Below, piece by piece: positions 9,454-20,293 of a stretch of DNA of 64,000 nucleotides; the stretch's first letter is position 1; every line of letters starts with the position of its first letter. The position numbers and the translations under genes are program-made. The DNA is from Devosia marina (GTDB taxonomy: Bacteria > Pseudomonadota > Alphaproteobacteria > Rhizobiales > Devosiaceae): NCBI RefSeq assembly GCF_009758415.1, contig NZ_WQRF01000002.1:248001-312000 (forward strand). The letters are read 5' to 3'. Below the pieces are notes generated by a model. It did not search any database and had not been told where the DNA came from. It saw only the letters and a program-made list of their open reading frames with translations.

Positions 9454-9704
9454 TTTGGCCTCGCACGGCGATCCAGAAACACAGATGCTATACGGAAATT
9501 GACGGGCGTTTCCACTGCGGCAACACGAAGATAGCGGCCATCACGTTCCGGAACGGCGCCAAAGTAACGAACTACGGCCGGGTCGATGCGGTCCGGTTCA
9601 ATCCACTGCGGTTCGCGAAGAACTCTTTCGACCGAGGCGGGATTCAGGCCACGGTCAAGCAACACGGTGTTTGCATGATCTGTGTAGACGACCGGCTTTA
9701 ACAT
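9450..9704 (-). CDS. DUF4258 family protein, first gene of a two-gene module
   Basis: An 84-residue protein resembling DUF4258: TDHANTVLLDRGLNPASVERVLREP at the N-terminus, a central YFGAVPERDGRYLRV, and a C-terminal FRIASVFLDRRARPK strand. That fold is related to the small BrnT/RelE-type RNase toxins (established for the clan, inferred here). The stop overlaps the DUF2283 start. It sits between marC and gshB, both core genes, so the pair may be an insertion, though no flanking repeats or odd base composition are obvious. Confidence 0.78.
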   Translation of the reverse strand: MLKPVVYTDHANTVLLDRGLNPASVERVLREPQWIEPDRIDPAVVRYFGAVPERDGRYLRVAAVETPVNFRIASVFLDRRARPK

Positions 9705-9765
9705 CGATTCGGCCTCCTGTTTCGATGTCGTTCAACAGGTGAATGGTTGCCGGAACAAACCGGCG

Positions 9766-10710
9766 CTACGCCCGCCGCTTCTCGATCGCGTCCCAGATCA
9801 GAACGGCAATGTCCGGGCCGCCGAAGCGCTTGATTTCGCGGATACCGGTGGGGGAGGTGACGTTGATCTCGGTGAGATAGCCGCCGATCACGTCAATGCC
9901 AACAAAGATCATGTCCCGCTCCTTGAGCGCCGGGGCGATAGCAGCGCAGATTTCCTGTTCGCGCTCGGTGAGCGGAGAGAGTTCCGGGCGTCCGCCGACA
10001 TGCATGTTGGAGCGTGCCTCGCCGTCGGCCGGGATGCGATTAAGGCCCATGACCGGTTCGCCATCGATGATGATGATGCGCTTGTCGCCCTGGCGCACAT
10101 CGGGGAGGTAGCGCTGCACCATGAAGGGTTCGCGATAGTTCTGCTCGAACAATTCGAGCAGGCTGGCCAGATTGTGGTCGCCTTCCTGGATGAAGAACAC
10201 GCCGGCCCCGCCATTTCCGTAAAGCGGCTTGACGATGATATTGCCGTGCTCGCGCCGGAAGGCCTGGATTTCGGACCGGTCGCGCGTCACCAGCGTCGGC
10301 GGCATCAGCTCGGGGAAATCGGTGACGAGGATCTTTTCGGGGGCATTGCGCACCGCGGCGGGCGGGTTGACCACCAGGGTCTTGGGATGGATGCGCTCGA
10401 GCAGATGGGTGAGCGTGATATAGTTCATGTCGAAGGGCGGGTCCTGGCGCATCAGCACCACGTCCTGGGTGGAAAGATCCACCCGCGCCGCTTCGCCCAG
10501 GGTGAAGTGCCTGCCTTTTTCTGCGTCGGTCACCGTGATCGGCTGGGCCAGCGCGCTCACCACATCGCCCTTGAGCGAGAGCGTATCGGGTGTGTAATGC
10601 AGCAGCTCATGCCCGCGCGCCTGCGCCTCGAGCATCATGGCGAAGGTCGAATCGCCGGTCGGGTTGATGGTTGCGACATGGTCCATCTGGACGGCGACTT
10701 TAAGCGACAT
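9766..10710 (-). CDS. gshB: Glutathione synthetase
   Basis: ATP-grasp ligase adding glycine to gamma-glutamylcysteine, the final step of glutathione synthesis. The 314-residue product starts [22 protein letters not shown], matching GshB. ATP-grasp elements are visible: [13 protein letters not shown], a [22 protein letters not shown] stretch (family core), and [17 protein letters not shown] near the C-terminus. A longer in-frame reading to 10830 was rejected: GTGAGA sits six bases before ATG 10710 and the family begins there. The yraN stop is eight bases upstream, in line with a leftward rsmI-yraN-gshB operon seen in many Proteobacteria. Confidence 0.96.
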   Translation of the reverse strand: MSLKVAVQMDHVATINPTGDSTFAMMLEAQARGHELLHYTPDTLSLKGDVVSALAQPITVTDAEKGRHFTLGEAARVDLSTQDVVLMRQDPPFDMNYITLTHLLERIHPKTLVVNPPAAVRNAPEKILVTDFPELMPPTLVTRDRSEIQAFRREHGNIIVKPLYGNGGAGVFFIQEGDHNLASLLELFEQNYREPFMVQRYLPDVRQGDKRIIIIDGEPVMGLNRIPADGEARSNMHVGGRPELSPLTEREQEICAAIAPALKERDMIFVGIDVIGGYLTEINVTSPTGIREIKRFGGPDIAVLIWDAIEKRRA

Positions 10711-10718
10711 GGTCATTC

Positions 10719-11105
10719 TCACGCTGCAGGAAAGGCGTTGATGAGATGGCGTGGCCAGCGACCCGGTGCAAGCAGAATCACGTCGAAACGCAAATCCTTG
10801 CCGCTTTCCGCCGGGTGTCGGACGAGCCAATATTGCGCGGCACGCGTGATCCGCTGACGGTTGATGGCGGCATGGGTAAGATATTCGTCAGCGTCCCGGG
10901 CGCGTGCCTTGACCTCGACAAAGGCGATAGTGCCACTCTTTTCGACCACTAGGTCGATTTCGCCCACTGGCGTTTTGAAGCGACGGTCGCGCAACCGATA
11001 GAATTTGAATTGCAGGAACAGCGCCGCCAGCGCTTCGCCGCGATGACCGCGGCGCTCGGCCTTGACCCGCTTCCTACTGGGCGTTCTTGAGGGCGAGCGC
11101 GGCAT
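10719..11105 (-). CDS. yraN: YraN family (UPF0102) endonuclease-like protein
   Basis: Small protein of 128 residues with the restriction-endonuclease-like fold of UPF0102. Visible motifs are [15 protein letters not shown], then [23 protein letters not shown], which carries the Asp and Glu-x-Lys of the nuclease core, and [10 protein letters not shown]. The start is ATG 11105 inside the end of rsmI (32-base overlap), with AAGGAAG six bases ahead; the codon after the rsmI stop is not a start. Function in the cell is not established; a Holliday-junction or repair nuclease role has been suggested from the fold. Confidence 0.88.
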   Translation of the reverse strand: MPRSPSRTPSRKRVKAERRGHRGEALAALFLQFKFYRLRDRRFKTPVGEIDLVVEKSGTIAFVEVKARARDADEYLTHAAINRQRITRAAQYWLVRHPAESGKDLRFDVILLAPGRWPRHLINAFPAA

Positions 11106-11961
11106 CGTAAACTTCCTTGCGCTTGAGGCTGAAGCGCGCGGCAATCTCATCGACCGCGGCGCGCAGCGGTTGCTCAGACATGGCTTCGACCAATGCCGCC
11201 TGCCAATCAGCGGTGTCGGGCGCGGCGGGTTCGGCGGCGCCCGCCACGACAATGACGGCTTCGCCCTTGGTGCTCTCCTCGCTGAATTGGCCGGCCAATT
11301 CGGCGAGCGGGCCCCGGAAGGTGCGCTCGAAGCGCTTGGTCAATTCAAGCGAGACGGCGGCCTGCCGGTTGCCCAGCACATCGCGCATGCTGGCTAGGCA
11401 GGCGGCGAGGCGCCTGGGCGATTCATAGAACACCAGCGTTTCACGTGAATCCTTGAGTTTTTCAAGTGCATTGGTCCGAGCGCCCGCCTTGGGCGGCAGG
11501 AAGCCGTGAAAGGTGAAGGCGTCGGTGGGCAGGCCGACCACCACCAGCGCCGAGAGCAGCGCCGAAGCACCGGGGATGGGAAAGACCGGGAGGGTCTGTT
11601 CGGCCAGCGTCCGGATCAGCGGAAAACCGGGGTCGGAGAGCAGGGGGGTGCCCGCATCGGAAATCAGGGCAATGGCCGCTCCCGCCGCCACGCGCGATGC
11701 GATCGCCTCTGCCTTGTCGCGCTCATTGTGCTCGTGCAGCGCCTGGCGCCGGCCCTTGATGCCGTAATGGTCGAGCAGTTTGGCCGAGGTGCGCGTATCT
11801 TCGCACAGCACCAGCTCGGCGGCGGCCAGGGTTTCCAGCGCCCGCAGGGTGATGTCGCGCAGGTTGCCGATGGGGGTGGCGACGACATAAAGGCCCGGCG
11901 CCAGGGGCGGGGCTTCGAACCTGGTGCCGGCGATGAAATAGTCCCTTTGCGCCTCACTCAT
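11074..11961 (-). CDS. rsmI: 16S rRNA (cytidine-1402-2'-O)-methyltransferase
   Basis: SAM-dependent enzyme of the tetrapyrrole-methylase fold that 2'-O-methylates C1402 in the ribosomal P site. The 295 residues include LYVVATPIGNLRDITLRAL (family signature), CEDTRTSAKLLDHYGI, the SAM loop ISDAGTPLLSDPG, and SLELTKRFERTFRG. It begins the leftward rsmI-yraN-gshB group and is divergent from the LppC-type lipoprotein, the usual alphaproteobacterial arrangement. A parS-like site (11438-11451) lies inside the frame and is read as DSRET. Confidence 0.96.
   Translation of the reverse strand: MSEAQRDYFIAGTRFEAPPLAPGLYVVATPIGNLRDITLRALETLAAAELVLCEDTRTSAKLLDHYGIKGRRQALHEHNERDKAEAIASRVAAGAAIALISDAGTPLLSDPGFPLIRTLAEQTLPVFPIPGASALLSALVVVGLPTDAFTFHGFLPPKAGARTNALEKLKDSRETLVFYESPRRLAACLASMRDVLGNRQAAVSLELTKRFERTFRGPLAELAGQFSEESTKGEAVIVVAGAAEPAAPDTADWQAALVEAMSEQPLRAAVDEIAARFSLKRKEVYDAALALKNAQ
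11438..11451 (+). other. parS: parS-like ParB-binding site inside rsmI
   Basis: GTTTCACGTGAATC, one base from the symmetric parS core GTTTCACGTGAAAC. It lies within rsmI and is about 42 kb from parB, the farthest left of twelve such sites in the window. Confidence 0.75.
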
Positions 11962-12046
11962 CGCCTGCCCCCTACGCGTCTCAAACTTTGGTTAACCATA
12001 TGCGGCGACCTTGTTAACACATTGTGAGCATTTGCAGCGGCATCGG

Positions 12047-13276
12047 ATGAAAATGGAGGACAAGGGAGCAAGATGGAGCCGCCGGGCGGTCATGGCAGGC
12101 CTCGCCTCGGCGCTGGCCGCCTGTTCTCCGGGCGGTCTGCAATGGGGGTCGCGCTCCTTCTCGCTGCCCTGGGCGGGTGATGGCGCCAACACTGGCGGCC
12201 TGCCCCCGATCGCCAGTGCGCCAAAGGAACAGTTCGGGCGCGGTCGCGTCAATGTCGCGCTCTTGCTTCCGCTCTCGGGCAATGCGGCGCTGAGCCAATT
12301 GGGCACGGCGCTGGCCAATGCGGCAAAGCTCGCTATTCAGTTTATCGAGGCCAATCCCAATATCGGGGAGAACATCACCATTTCGCTGCGCGACACTGGC
12401 GACAGCGCGGCAGGGGCGACCAGCGCCGCCAATGCCGCCGTGGCCGAAGGCGTCAAGCTGATCCTGGGGCCGGTGACGGCCGAACAGGTGAGCGCCGCCG
12501 GCCAGGTGGCGCGGACGGCCAATGTTCCGCTGATCGGATTTGCCAATAACAGCGCGGTCGCGATGCCGGGCGTCTATGTGCTCAACATATTGCCCGAGAC
12601 CGAAATGAAGCGCGCAGTGCGCTATCTGCGCGACCAGGGGCGGCGCGGGCCGGCGGGCATCTTCCCGGCAACGCCCTATGGCGAGGCGCTGGCCACGGCC
12701 TTCCGGCAACAGGCCATCGCCGCCGGATTCAATCCCGGCGCGGTCTATACCTTCTCCGCTATCAGCGAAGCCCAGCAGATCATGGACCAGGCCAAGCCGC
12801 TGGTTGAACGCGGAGCGATCGATGCGCTCGTCATGCCCGACCGGGCCAGCGCCCCAGCCTTTGCCAGCCTGTTGGCACAGGCTGGCGCCACCACTGAAAC
12901 GGTGCAATTGGTCGGCTCGGCCGATTGGGCCAATGATCCCGCCTTGCTGGGCAATCCGGCACTGGCCGGGGCGATCTTTCCGGCTGTGGACGAGGCCGGG
13001 CTCAATGCCATTCGCGCCGATTATGCAGCTCGTTTTGGGACCAATCCGCCGCAAATGGCGACCATTGTCTATACCGCCACCATCCTGGCCAATGTGAACA
13101 CCCTTTCGCTGGCCACCCCGCCTTACGAATCAAGCCTGCTCACCAACCCCGCCGGTTTTGCGGGCCGCGACGGATTGTTCCGGCTTCACGCCAATGGGCG
13201 GAGCGATTATGCGCTGGTGATCAGGCAGATCAATGCGGGTGGGGCGACGCGCACCGTGGATGGGGCGAAGCTCTAG
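12047..13276 (+). CDS. Penicillin-binding-protein activator, LppC/LpoA-like lipoprotein
   Basis: Predicted periplasmic lipoprotein with a type 1 periplasmic-binding-protein fold (Peripla_BP_6/LppC). The N-terminus has WSRRAVMAGLASALAAC: a twin-arginine-like SRR followed by a lipobox ending in Cys, so export may be by Tat. The ligand-binding-like domain starts with VNVALLLPLSGNAALSQLG and continues with LILGPVTAEQVSAAG. E. coli LpoA stimulates PBP1A; the alphaproteobacterial proteins are similar only in this domain, so an activator role is inference. I take ATG 12047; an upstream TTG at 12011 would spoil the signal peptide. Divergent from rsmI. Confidence 0.78.
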   Translation: MKMEDKGARWSRRAVMAGLASALAACSPGGLQWGSRSFSLPWAGDGANTGGLPPIASAPKEQFGRGRVNVALLLPLSGNAALSQLGTALANAAKLAIQFIEANPNIGENITISLRDTGDSAAGATSAANAAVAEGVKLILGPVTAEQVSAAGQVARTANVPLIGFANNSAVAMPGVYVLNILPETEMKRAVRYLRDQGRRGPAGIFPATPYGEALATAFRQQAIAAGFNPGAVYTFSAISEAQQIMDQAKPLVERGAIDALVMPDRASAPAFASLLAQAGATTETVQLVGSADWANDPALLGNPALAGAIFPAVDEAGLNAIRADYAARFGTNPPQMATIVYTATILANVNTLSLATPPYESSLLTNPAGFAGRDGLFRLHANGRSDYALVIRQINAGGATRTVDGAKL

Positions 13277-13908
13277 CCAAGAATGTCCCGGCTCGGGATG
13301 CGGCTGACCCCTGCCGCTTCCATATCGGCCCAGGCCTGTTCCAGAGACCCATTGGCATCGATGGCGCGGGTGGCGTCTTCGATGACGGTGACGTCAAAGC
13401 CCCCGGCGGCGCCGTCCAGCGCCGTCCAGGCGACGCAGAAATCCGTCGCCAGTCCGACCACGAACAACCGTCCTACATCGCGTTCGCTGAGATAGCCGGC
13501 CAGACCGGTCAGCGTTTCCCGGTCCGCCTCCTGGAAACCGGAATAGCTGTCGATCGCCTTGTTATAGCCCTTGCGGATGATGAGCTGGGCATGGGGGATA
13601 TTGAGATCCCGGCTCAGCTCGGCCCCCCTGGTCTGCCACACACAATGGTCTGGCCAGAGCACCTGGGTGCCATAGTCGAGCTCGATCGTCTCGAAGGGCG
13701 CCTTGCCTTCATGCTGGCTGGCAAAGGAAATATGGTCGGCCGGGTGCCAGTCCTGGGTGAACACGACATTGCGGAACCGGGTCGCCAGCTTGTTGACCAG
13801 CGGCACGATTTCATCGCCTCCCGCCACCGCCAGGCTTCCGCCAGGCAGGAAATCATATTGCACATCGACAACGACGAGCACGTCCTGGGGTGTAACGGCG
13901 ATGGTCAT
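13273..13908 (-). CDS. pncA: Nicotinamidase/pyrazinamidase
   Basis: Hydrolyses nicotinamide to nicotinate in NAD salvage. This is an isochorismatase-fold enzyme of 211 residues with the catalytic Asp15 in VVVDVQYDFLPGG, the metal-binding DWHPADH, Lys in IIRKGYNKAID, and the nucleophile in ATDFCVAWTALD. ATG 13908 overlaps the TGA of the upstream pabB-pabC gene (ATGA), which argues for coupled translation and against the nine-residue longer reading. Its stop overlaps the stop of the convergent lipoprotein gene. Confidence 0.94.
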   Translation of the reverse strand: MTIAVTPQDVLVVVDVQYDFLPGGSLAVAGGDEIVPLVNKLATRFRNVVFTQDWHPADHISFASQHEGKAPFETIELDYGTQVLWPDHCVWQTRGAELSRDLNIPHAQLIIRKGYNKAIDSYSGFQEADRETLTGLAGYLSERDVGRLFVVGLATDFCVAWTALDGAAGGFDVTVIEDATRAIDANGSLEQAWADMEAAGVSRIPSRDILG

Positions 13909-15728
13909 GCGTCGGGGTTCTCCAGCTCTATCCATTCGGCCCGGACCAGCCCGCGCACCGAATTGCCCAGCCAGATTGCATCGGCGGCGCGCAAATCGGC
14001 AAGCCCAAGCACGCGCTCTTCTGCCTTGCCGGTGGCGAGCAGCTCGGCGCGCAGCGTGCCGGGCAGCACGCCAGAGCTCAGCGGCGGGGTGAAGAGTCCA
14101 CCCTCGCGCTCGACGAAGACATTGGTGAACGAGCCTTCGGTCACTTCTCCGCGTTCATTGGTGAACACCAGCTCATCCAAGCCATGCGCCTCATGCGCCC
14201 GCTGGCGCGGCACATCATAAAAGGCACGATTGGTGGTCTTGTGCGCCAGCCAGATACTCGCAGACTCCAACGCCTCTTTGGCAATGGTGAAGCGGAATTT
14301 GTCCGGGATTGGCGGCAGGGGCATGGCGCCGAGGTCGAAACCGTCGTCGGACAGGGTCAACCGCACCCGCATGGGTCCGGTCCAGTCCAGCGCATGCGCT
14401 GCCAGGCAGGCCAGGGCATCCTCGCGCGTCGCCATCAGGTTGAAATAGGTCGCCGACGCCATCAGGCGATCAAGATGCCGCTCCAACAGCTCATAGCCTT
14501 GGTCCGGCGTCCATTTGAAGGTTTCGATCAGCGTGACCGGCGGGGCGGGGTCGGACAGGAAAGTCAATTTGAGCAGTGCCTCCTCATATTCATCGCGCGC
14601 CGCCGAATCAGCGACAATACCGCCGCCAATGCCAATTTCGCCGCGGCCCTGGCTGTCGATCACCGCGGTGCGGATCGCCACGTTGAAGGCAAAATCGCCG
14701 GTCGGGGCGAGATAACCGATAGAGCCGGTATAAAGCCCACGCGGGGCCTGTTCGAGCTCATGGATGATTTCCATGGCCCGCAATTTGGGCGCGCCGGTGA
14801 TCGAACCGCAGGGAAAGAGATTTTCCAGCACCTCGAAGAAGCCCACACCCGGGCGCATTTGCGCCTTTATCCCCGAGGTCATGGTGTGGAGGCTGCGATA
14901 GGTCTCCACGGTAAAGAGGTCCGTCACCTCAACCGAGCCGGTTCGGGCAATGCGCCCCAGATCGTTGCGCAGCAGGTCAACGATCATCAGGTTTTCCGCG
15001 CGGTTTTTTTCATCGGCGGCCAGGGCGGCCCGACCGGCCGCGTCTTCGGCAAGGGTTCGCCCGCGCCGGCGCGTGCCCTTCATCGGCCGGGCGCTGAGCT
15101 CATCGGCAACCAAGGAAACAAAAAGCTCGGGCGAGCGGGACAGCACCTGGTGATCCCCGGCATCGAGATAGGCGCCAAAAGCGGTCTGCTGGCTCTGCGC
15201 CAGGCGGCGATAGAGGCCCAGCGCATGCCCCTCAAGCGTGAAGCGGGCCTTGAAGGTCAAATTGACCTGGTAGCTGTCGCCGGCGGCAATCAGCGCCTTG
15301 ACCCGCTCGAAGGCTTTTTCATAGTCCGCAAAGCTGGGAACGGGGCGGACCGAGATGGCCCGGCCATCGGGCGCCTCGGCCAGAAGCTGCCGCACCTGGT
15401 CGGCTCCGGGCCGCTGTGGTCCTTCGTAGAGTCCGAACCAGAGCAGCGGGGTCTTGCTGCACGCGGGGAGCAACGCCTCCAGCCGCTCCTCGAAAATATA
15501 GCCCAGTTCATAGGCCAGGTAGCCGGCGGCCCACAGCCCGTCCCGGCCGGCCTCGGCGATCCGTGTCAGGGCGGCCCTGGCTTCCGCGGCTGAATGGGCG
15601 ACCAGCACCTCGCGCGGGGCACTGAACAGCAGGTTCTGGCCATCAGAGCTCAGATTGTCATGCAGCAAGAGGGTGCCGGGCGTCATCATGTTGCGCTCAT
15701 AGGCTGTTTGTTCGCCTGGGGGAATCAT
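13905..15728 (-). CDS. pabB: Fused aminodeoxychorismate synthase component I and aminodeoxychorismate lyase
   Basis: Bifunctional folate-pathway protein of 607 residues. The first ~390 residues are PabB (chorismate-binding enzyme): KGTRRRGRTLAEDAAGR, LMIVDLLRNDLGRIA, FPCGSITGAPKLRAMEII and IGGGIVADS are present. The last ~200 residues are a class IV aminotransferase-like PabC, with TNRAFYDVPRQRA, GEVTEGSFTNVFV and the cofactor-pocket GVLPGTLRAELL. The fusion would convert chorismate to p-aminobenzoate with a glutaminase partner (PabA/TrpG) that is not in this window. In-frame ATGs at 15689 and 15686 are alternative starts. Confidence 0.92.
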   Translation of the reverse strand: MIPPGEQTAYERNMMTPGTLLLHDNLSSDGQNLLFSAPREVLVAHSAAEARAALTRIAEAGRDGLWAAGYLAYELGYIFEERLEALLPACSKTPLLWFGLYEGPQRPGADQVRQLLAEAPDGRAISVRPVPSFADYEKAFERVKALIAAGDSYQVNLTFKARFTLEGHALGLYRRLAQSQQTAFGAYLDAGDHQVLSRSPELFVSLVADELSARPMKGTRRRGRTLAEDAAGRAALAADEKNRAENLMIVDLLRNDLGRIARTGSVEVTDLFTVETYRSLHTMTSGIKAQMRPGVGFFEVLENLFPCGSITGAPKLRAMEIIHELEQAPRGLYTGSIGYLAPTGDFAFNVAIRTAVIDSQGRGEIGIGGGIVADSAARDEYEEALLKLTFLSDPAPPVTLIETFKWTPDQGYELLERHLDRLMASATYFNLMATREDALACLAAHALDWTGPMRVRLTLSDDGFDLGAMPLPPIPDKFRFTIAKEALESASIWLAHKTTNRAFYDVPRQRAHEAHGLDELVFTNERGEVTEGSFTNVFVEREGGLFTPPLSSGVLPGTLRAELLATGKAEERVLGLADLRAADAIWLGNSVRGLVRAEWIELENPDA

Positions 15729-15781
15729 CCAATGCAGGCCGGTGCATTATCGGGGAAGCGGGAAATTCCCCAATACGCGCG

Positions 15782-15810
15782 CTTGAAGCGTTCATGACAC
15801 CCCCCTATAT
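15782..15810 (+). promoter_or_regulatory. Sigma-32 (RpoH)-type promoter of dnaK
   Basis: CTTGAA at 15782-15787 and CCCCCTATAT at 15801-15810 match the sigma-32 consensus CTTGAAA / CCCCATNT with a spacing of 14 bases. It lies ~120 bases before the dnaK start and points at it. A small hairpin (GCCCC-gcaa-GGGGC, 15821-15834) follows in the leader. Confidence 0.7.
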
Positions 15811-15932
15811 ACGCCCCGAGGCCCCGCAAGGGGCGACTTCACAACCTATGAGGGACCCCGGCCCATCGGGCCAGGAAGCTGCTTTCCTTGAGAGGGCTTT
15901 AATCGCGGGTTCGCTGAGAAAGAGGCAGAGTA

Positions 15933-17849
<1,917 letters not shown>

Positions 17850-17873
17850 GCTTGCACTGAACGAATAGTTCAA

Positions 17874-17905
17874 AGCCCCGGTGGAGACACCGGGGCTGTT
17901 TTGTT
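17874..17905 (+). terminator. Rho-independent terminator after dnaK
   Basis: A perfect ten-base-pair stem (AGCCCCGGTG with CACCGGGGCT, loop GAGA) at 17874-17897 is followed by GTTTTGTTCT. It lies 25 bases past the dnaK stop and separates dnaK from dnaJ. Confidence 0.88.
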
Positions 17906-17912
17906 CTGATAT

Positions 17913-18008
17913 CATTCGCTCGCTGGCTCCATGGCCTTCCTTGTCGGCCAAGTTCGGTCCGCCGGCCGAATTCGCCGTTTGGGCACGCCTCAAAGTTTCA
18001 CGTGAATC
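17913..18008 (+). repeat. Dispersed ~95 bp element ending in parS, copy 1
   Basis: The left module CATTCG ... GGCTCCATGGCCTTC (17913-17939) matches the 35-bp tandem unit at 28.1 kb, the centre holds an inverted repeat (TCGGCC ... GGCCGA), and the last 14 bases are parS. Total length agrees within two bases with the copies at 28277-28370 and 47301-47395. The middle is diverged. Confidence 0.55.
17995..18008 (+). other. parS: parS-like ParB-binding site between dnaK and dnaJ
   Basis: GTTTCACGTGAATC, intergenic, downstream of the dnaK terminator and 144 bases before dnaJ. It forms the right end of the ~95 bp repeated element. Confidence 0.78.
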
Positions 18009-18034
18009 CAGTGCGGTTGATCCATCCCGTTCCC

Positions 18035-18063
18035 CTTGCTAAGAGGCGCACGCCTGCCCATAT
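18035..18063 (+). promoter_or_regulatory. Possible sigma-32-type promoter of dnaJ
   Basis: CTTGCT at 18035-18040 and CCCATAT at 18057-18063, spaced 16 bases, resemble a heat-shock promoter about 90 bases before dnaJ. It fits the presence of a terminator between dnaK and dnaJ, which would otherwise leave dnaJ without a promoter. Confidence 0.5.
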
Positions 18064-18151
18064 GCGGGTTTGAGCGCCGGCCTAGCCGGCCTTTCTTCAT
18101 TGCAATCCAGCGCGACGACCAGACCGGCGCGACCGACAAAGAGAGTTCAAC

Positions 18152-19291
18152 TTGGCCAAACGCGATTTCTATGAGGTGCTTGGCTGCCAGAAGGGTGCCG
18201 ATGATGGCGCTCTCAAGAGCGCCTATCGCAAGCTCGCCATGCAGTTTCACCCCGACCGCAATCCGGGCAATGAAGACGCCGAGCACAAGTTCAAGGAAAT
18301 CAACGAGGCCTACGACACCCTCAAGGATCCGCAAAAGCGCGCGGCCTATGACCGGTTTGGCCATGCCGCCTTTGAAAATGGCGGCGGGCCGCGTGGTGGT
18401 CCGGGCTTCGGGCCGGAATTCGCCTCCTCCATGTCCGACATCTTCGAAGACATCTTCGGCGATTTCATGGGCGGTGGTGCCGGCCGGCGGGGCGGTGGCG
18501 GCGCGGCGCGCATGCGCGGCTCGGATCTGCGCTACAATCTCGAAATCACGCTCGAAGAGAGCTTTGAAGGGCGCACCGTCGAGATCGACGTGCCGACCCT
18601 GGCCACCTGCGAAACCTGCGACGGGGCAGGGGCCAAGCCGGGTACCGGCACCCATACCTGCCGGCAGTGCAATGGCCATGGCAAGGTGCGCGCCGCCCAG
18701 GGCTTCTTCACTATCGAGCGCACTTGCCCGGTCTGCCAGGGCCGCGGCCAGATGATGGATCAACCCTGCACCGATTGCGGTGGCCAGGGCCGGCGGCAGC
18801 AAAATCGCAAGCTCAGCGTCGACGTGCCCCAGGGCATCGAGGACGGCACCCGCATCCGCTTGGCCAATGAGGGCGAAGCCGGGGTACGCGGCGGTCCGCC
18901 GGGCGATCTTTACATTTTCGTCTCGATCAAGCCGCACCAATTGTTCCAGCGCGATGGCGCCGATCTGTATGCGCGCGTGCCCATCTCGATGACCACCGCC
19001 GCTTTGGGTGGCGAGTTCGAGGTGCCCACGCTGGACAATGCCCGCGCCAAGGTGAAAGTGCCGGCCGGCACCCAGCCGGGCCAGCGTGTCCGCCTCAAGG
19101 GCAAGGGCATGCCGGTGCTGCGGAGCAAGGATGTCGGCGATCTCTATGTGCAGCTCGACATCGAGACACCGCAAAATCTGAGCCGCAAGCAGCGCGAACT
19201 GCTCGAGGAATTTGCCCGGCTCGAAACCGGCGAAACCAGCCCGACATCGGACGGTTTCTTCGACAAGCTCAAGAAAATGTTTGAGGCTTGA
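18152..19291 (+). CDS. dnaJ: Chaperone DnaJ (Hsp40)
   Basis: Co-chaperone that delivers unfolded clients to DnaK and stimulates its ATPase. The 379 residues comprise a J-domain with HPDRN (about 33-37), a Gly/Phe/Arg-rich linker (about 75-118), four zinc-finger repeats ([32 protein letters not shown]; about 150-215) and C-terminal client-binding domains. The start is TTG at 18152 ([11 protein letters not shown]), which fits the family N-terminus exactly. It lies 302 bases beyond dnaK with its own candidate promoter; this gap also holds the terminator and a parS site. Confidence 0.97.
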   Translation: MAKRDFYEVLGCQKGADDGALKSAYRKLAMQFHPDRNPGNEDAEHKFKEINEAYDTLKDPQKRAAYDRFGHAAFENGGGPRGGPGFGPEFASSMSDIFEDIFGDFMGGGAGRRGGGGAARMRGSDLRYNLEITLEESFEGRTVEIDVPTLATCETCDGAGAKPGTGTHTCRQCNGHGKVRAAQGFFTIERTCPVCQGRGQMMDQPCTDCGGQGRRQQNRKLSVDVPQGIEDGTRIRLANEGEAGVRGGPPGDLYIFVSIKPHQLFQRDGADLYARVPISMTTAALGGEFEVPTLDNARAKVKVPAGTQPGQRVRLKGKGMPVLRSKDVGDLYVQLDIETPQNLSRKQRELLEEFARLETGETSPTSDGFFDKLKKMFEA

Positions 19292-19310
19292 GCCCGACCG
19301 CTGCGCGGCC

Positions 19311-19333
19311 AAATCGCGCCAGTGGCGCGATTT
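19311..19333 (+). terminator. Terminator-like hairpin after dnaJ
   Basis: A perfect ten-base stem (AAATCGCGCC, loop AGT, GGCGCGATTT) begins 19 bases past the dnaJ stop. It is followed only by CCC, so termination may rely on the A/U end of the stem. Confidence 0.55.
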
Positions 19334-19438
19334 CCCGGCTCAAGGCTCGAAGAGCTATGCTCGCACGGCACGAAATCGCCGCGCACCTGATGGCCCGCCG
19401 GTCCGCGCGCATCCGTCACAGGTCTGGGGGACCAAGCC

Positions 19439-20293
19439 GTGCATGACATTGTCCTGACCTTTGACGACAATTTCTGGGGCCCGGCCTATGCGACCATGCG
19501 ATCGCTTTGCCTGACCAGCACCGACCCCACCGCGCTGCGTTTCCATGTCTTTCACACCGGGCTCAAGTCGGACAATCTGGCGATCATCCAATCCATTGCC
19601 GATGACTATGGCGCCGCGCTGCATCTGACCGATCTCCAGCAAAGCGACATTCTGGGCGCCCGGATTGCCGCCTTCCCGCGCATTCGCATGAAGCGGCTCA
19701 ATCCGATCGTCTATGTGCGCCTGTTCCTCAGTGAATTGCTGCCGGCCGGGACGAAACGGGCGCTCTATATCGACGCTGACACCTTTGTCCGCAATCCGAT
19801 CGAAAAGCTTTTCGCCATCGATATGCAGGGCAAGGTGATTGCCGCCGTGTTGCAGCCGGACCGCATGCATTGCGTTGCCGGGCGCGACCTTTCGGCCCGG
19901 TCGAGTCTTTCCATGGCCGAGCCCTATTATAATGCCGGGGTGATGCTGATTGATCTCGAGCGCTATGCAGCGGTCGACTTCATCGCCGGCCTCAAGGGGC
20001 TTCCGGCAGCCGAACTTGAGCAGTTCTACTACGATCAGGACATTCTCAATTACGTCCTTAAAGGGCAGTTCCTCGAGCTTGACCCACGCTGGAACATGCA
20101 GAATCCCGAGCCGGCGCATGAAGTGTTCGACCCGCACATCCTGCATTATTCATCCGACAGCCGCCCCTGGTGGCCCTGGGCGCGCGTGGCCTTCAAGCAG
20201 ACCTATCGGCACCTGATGACCAACGCGCATTATTATCGCTACCAGCGCGAGCAATATTGGCGGCTGCTTCGGCGGTTGTTGCGGCTGGGTTAG
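19439..20293 (+). CDS. Glycosyltransferase family 8 protein
   Basis: A 284-residue GT8 retaining glycosyltransferase, the family of LPS galactosyl/glucosyltransferases and glycogenins. The metal-binding DxD is in RALYIDADTFVRNP (about residue 113), and the acceptor-side motif EPYYNAGVMLIDLERY and the C-terminal ILHYSSDSRPW are typical. Start is GTG 19439 behind GGGGGA. It is not in a polysaccharide cluster; its neighbours are dnaJ and small genes, so the sugar and acceptor cannot be predicted. The last 50 residues are rich in Tyr, Arg and Trp. Confidence 0.85.
   Translation: MHDIVLTFDDNFWGPAYATMRSLCLTSTDPTALRFHVFHTGLKSDNLAIIQSIADDYGAALHLTDLQQSDILGARIAAFPRIRMKRLNPIVYVRLFLSELLPAGTKRALYIDADTFVRNPIEKLFAIDMQGKVIAAVLQPDRMHCVAGRDLSARSSLSMAEPYYNAGVMLIDLERYAAVDFIAGLKGLPAAELEQFYYDQDILNYVLKGQFLELDPRWNMQNPEPAHEVFDPHILHYSSDSRPWWPWARVAFKQTYRHLMTNAHYYRYQREQYWRLLRRLLRLG

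Noticed and set aside
9256-9704. Mobile-element or prophage origin of the DUF pair
   Set aside because: No integrase, direct repeats or tRNA nearby; base composition by eye is like the neighbours.
14184-15593. 469-codon plus-strand frame opposite pabB-pabC
   Set aside because: No family motif and biased composition; the minus-strand frame is a well-recognised enzyme.
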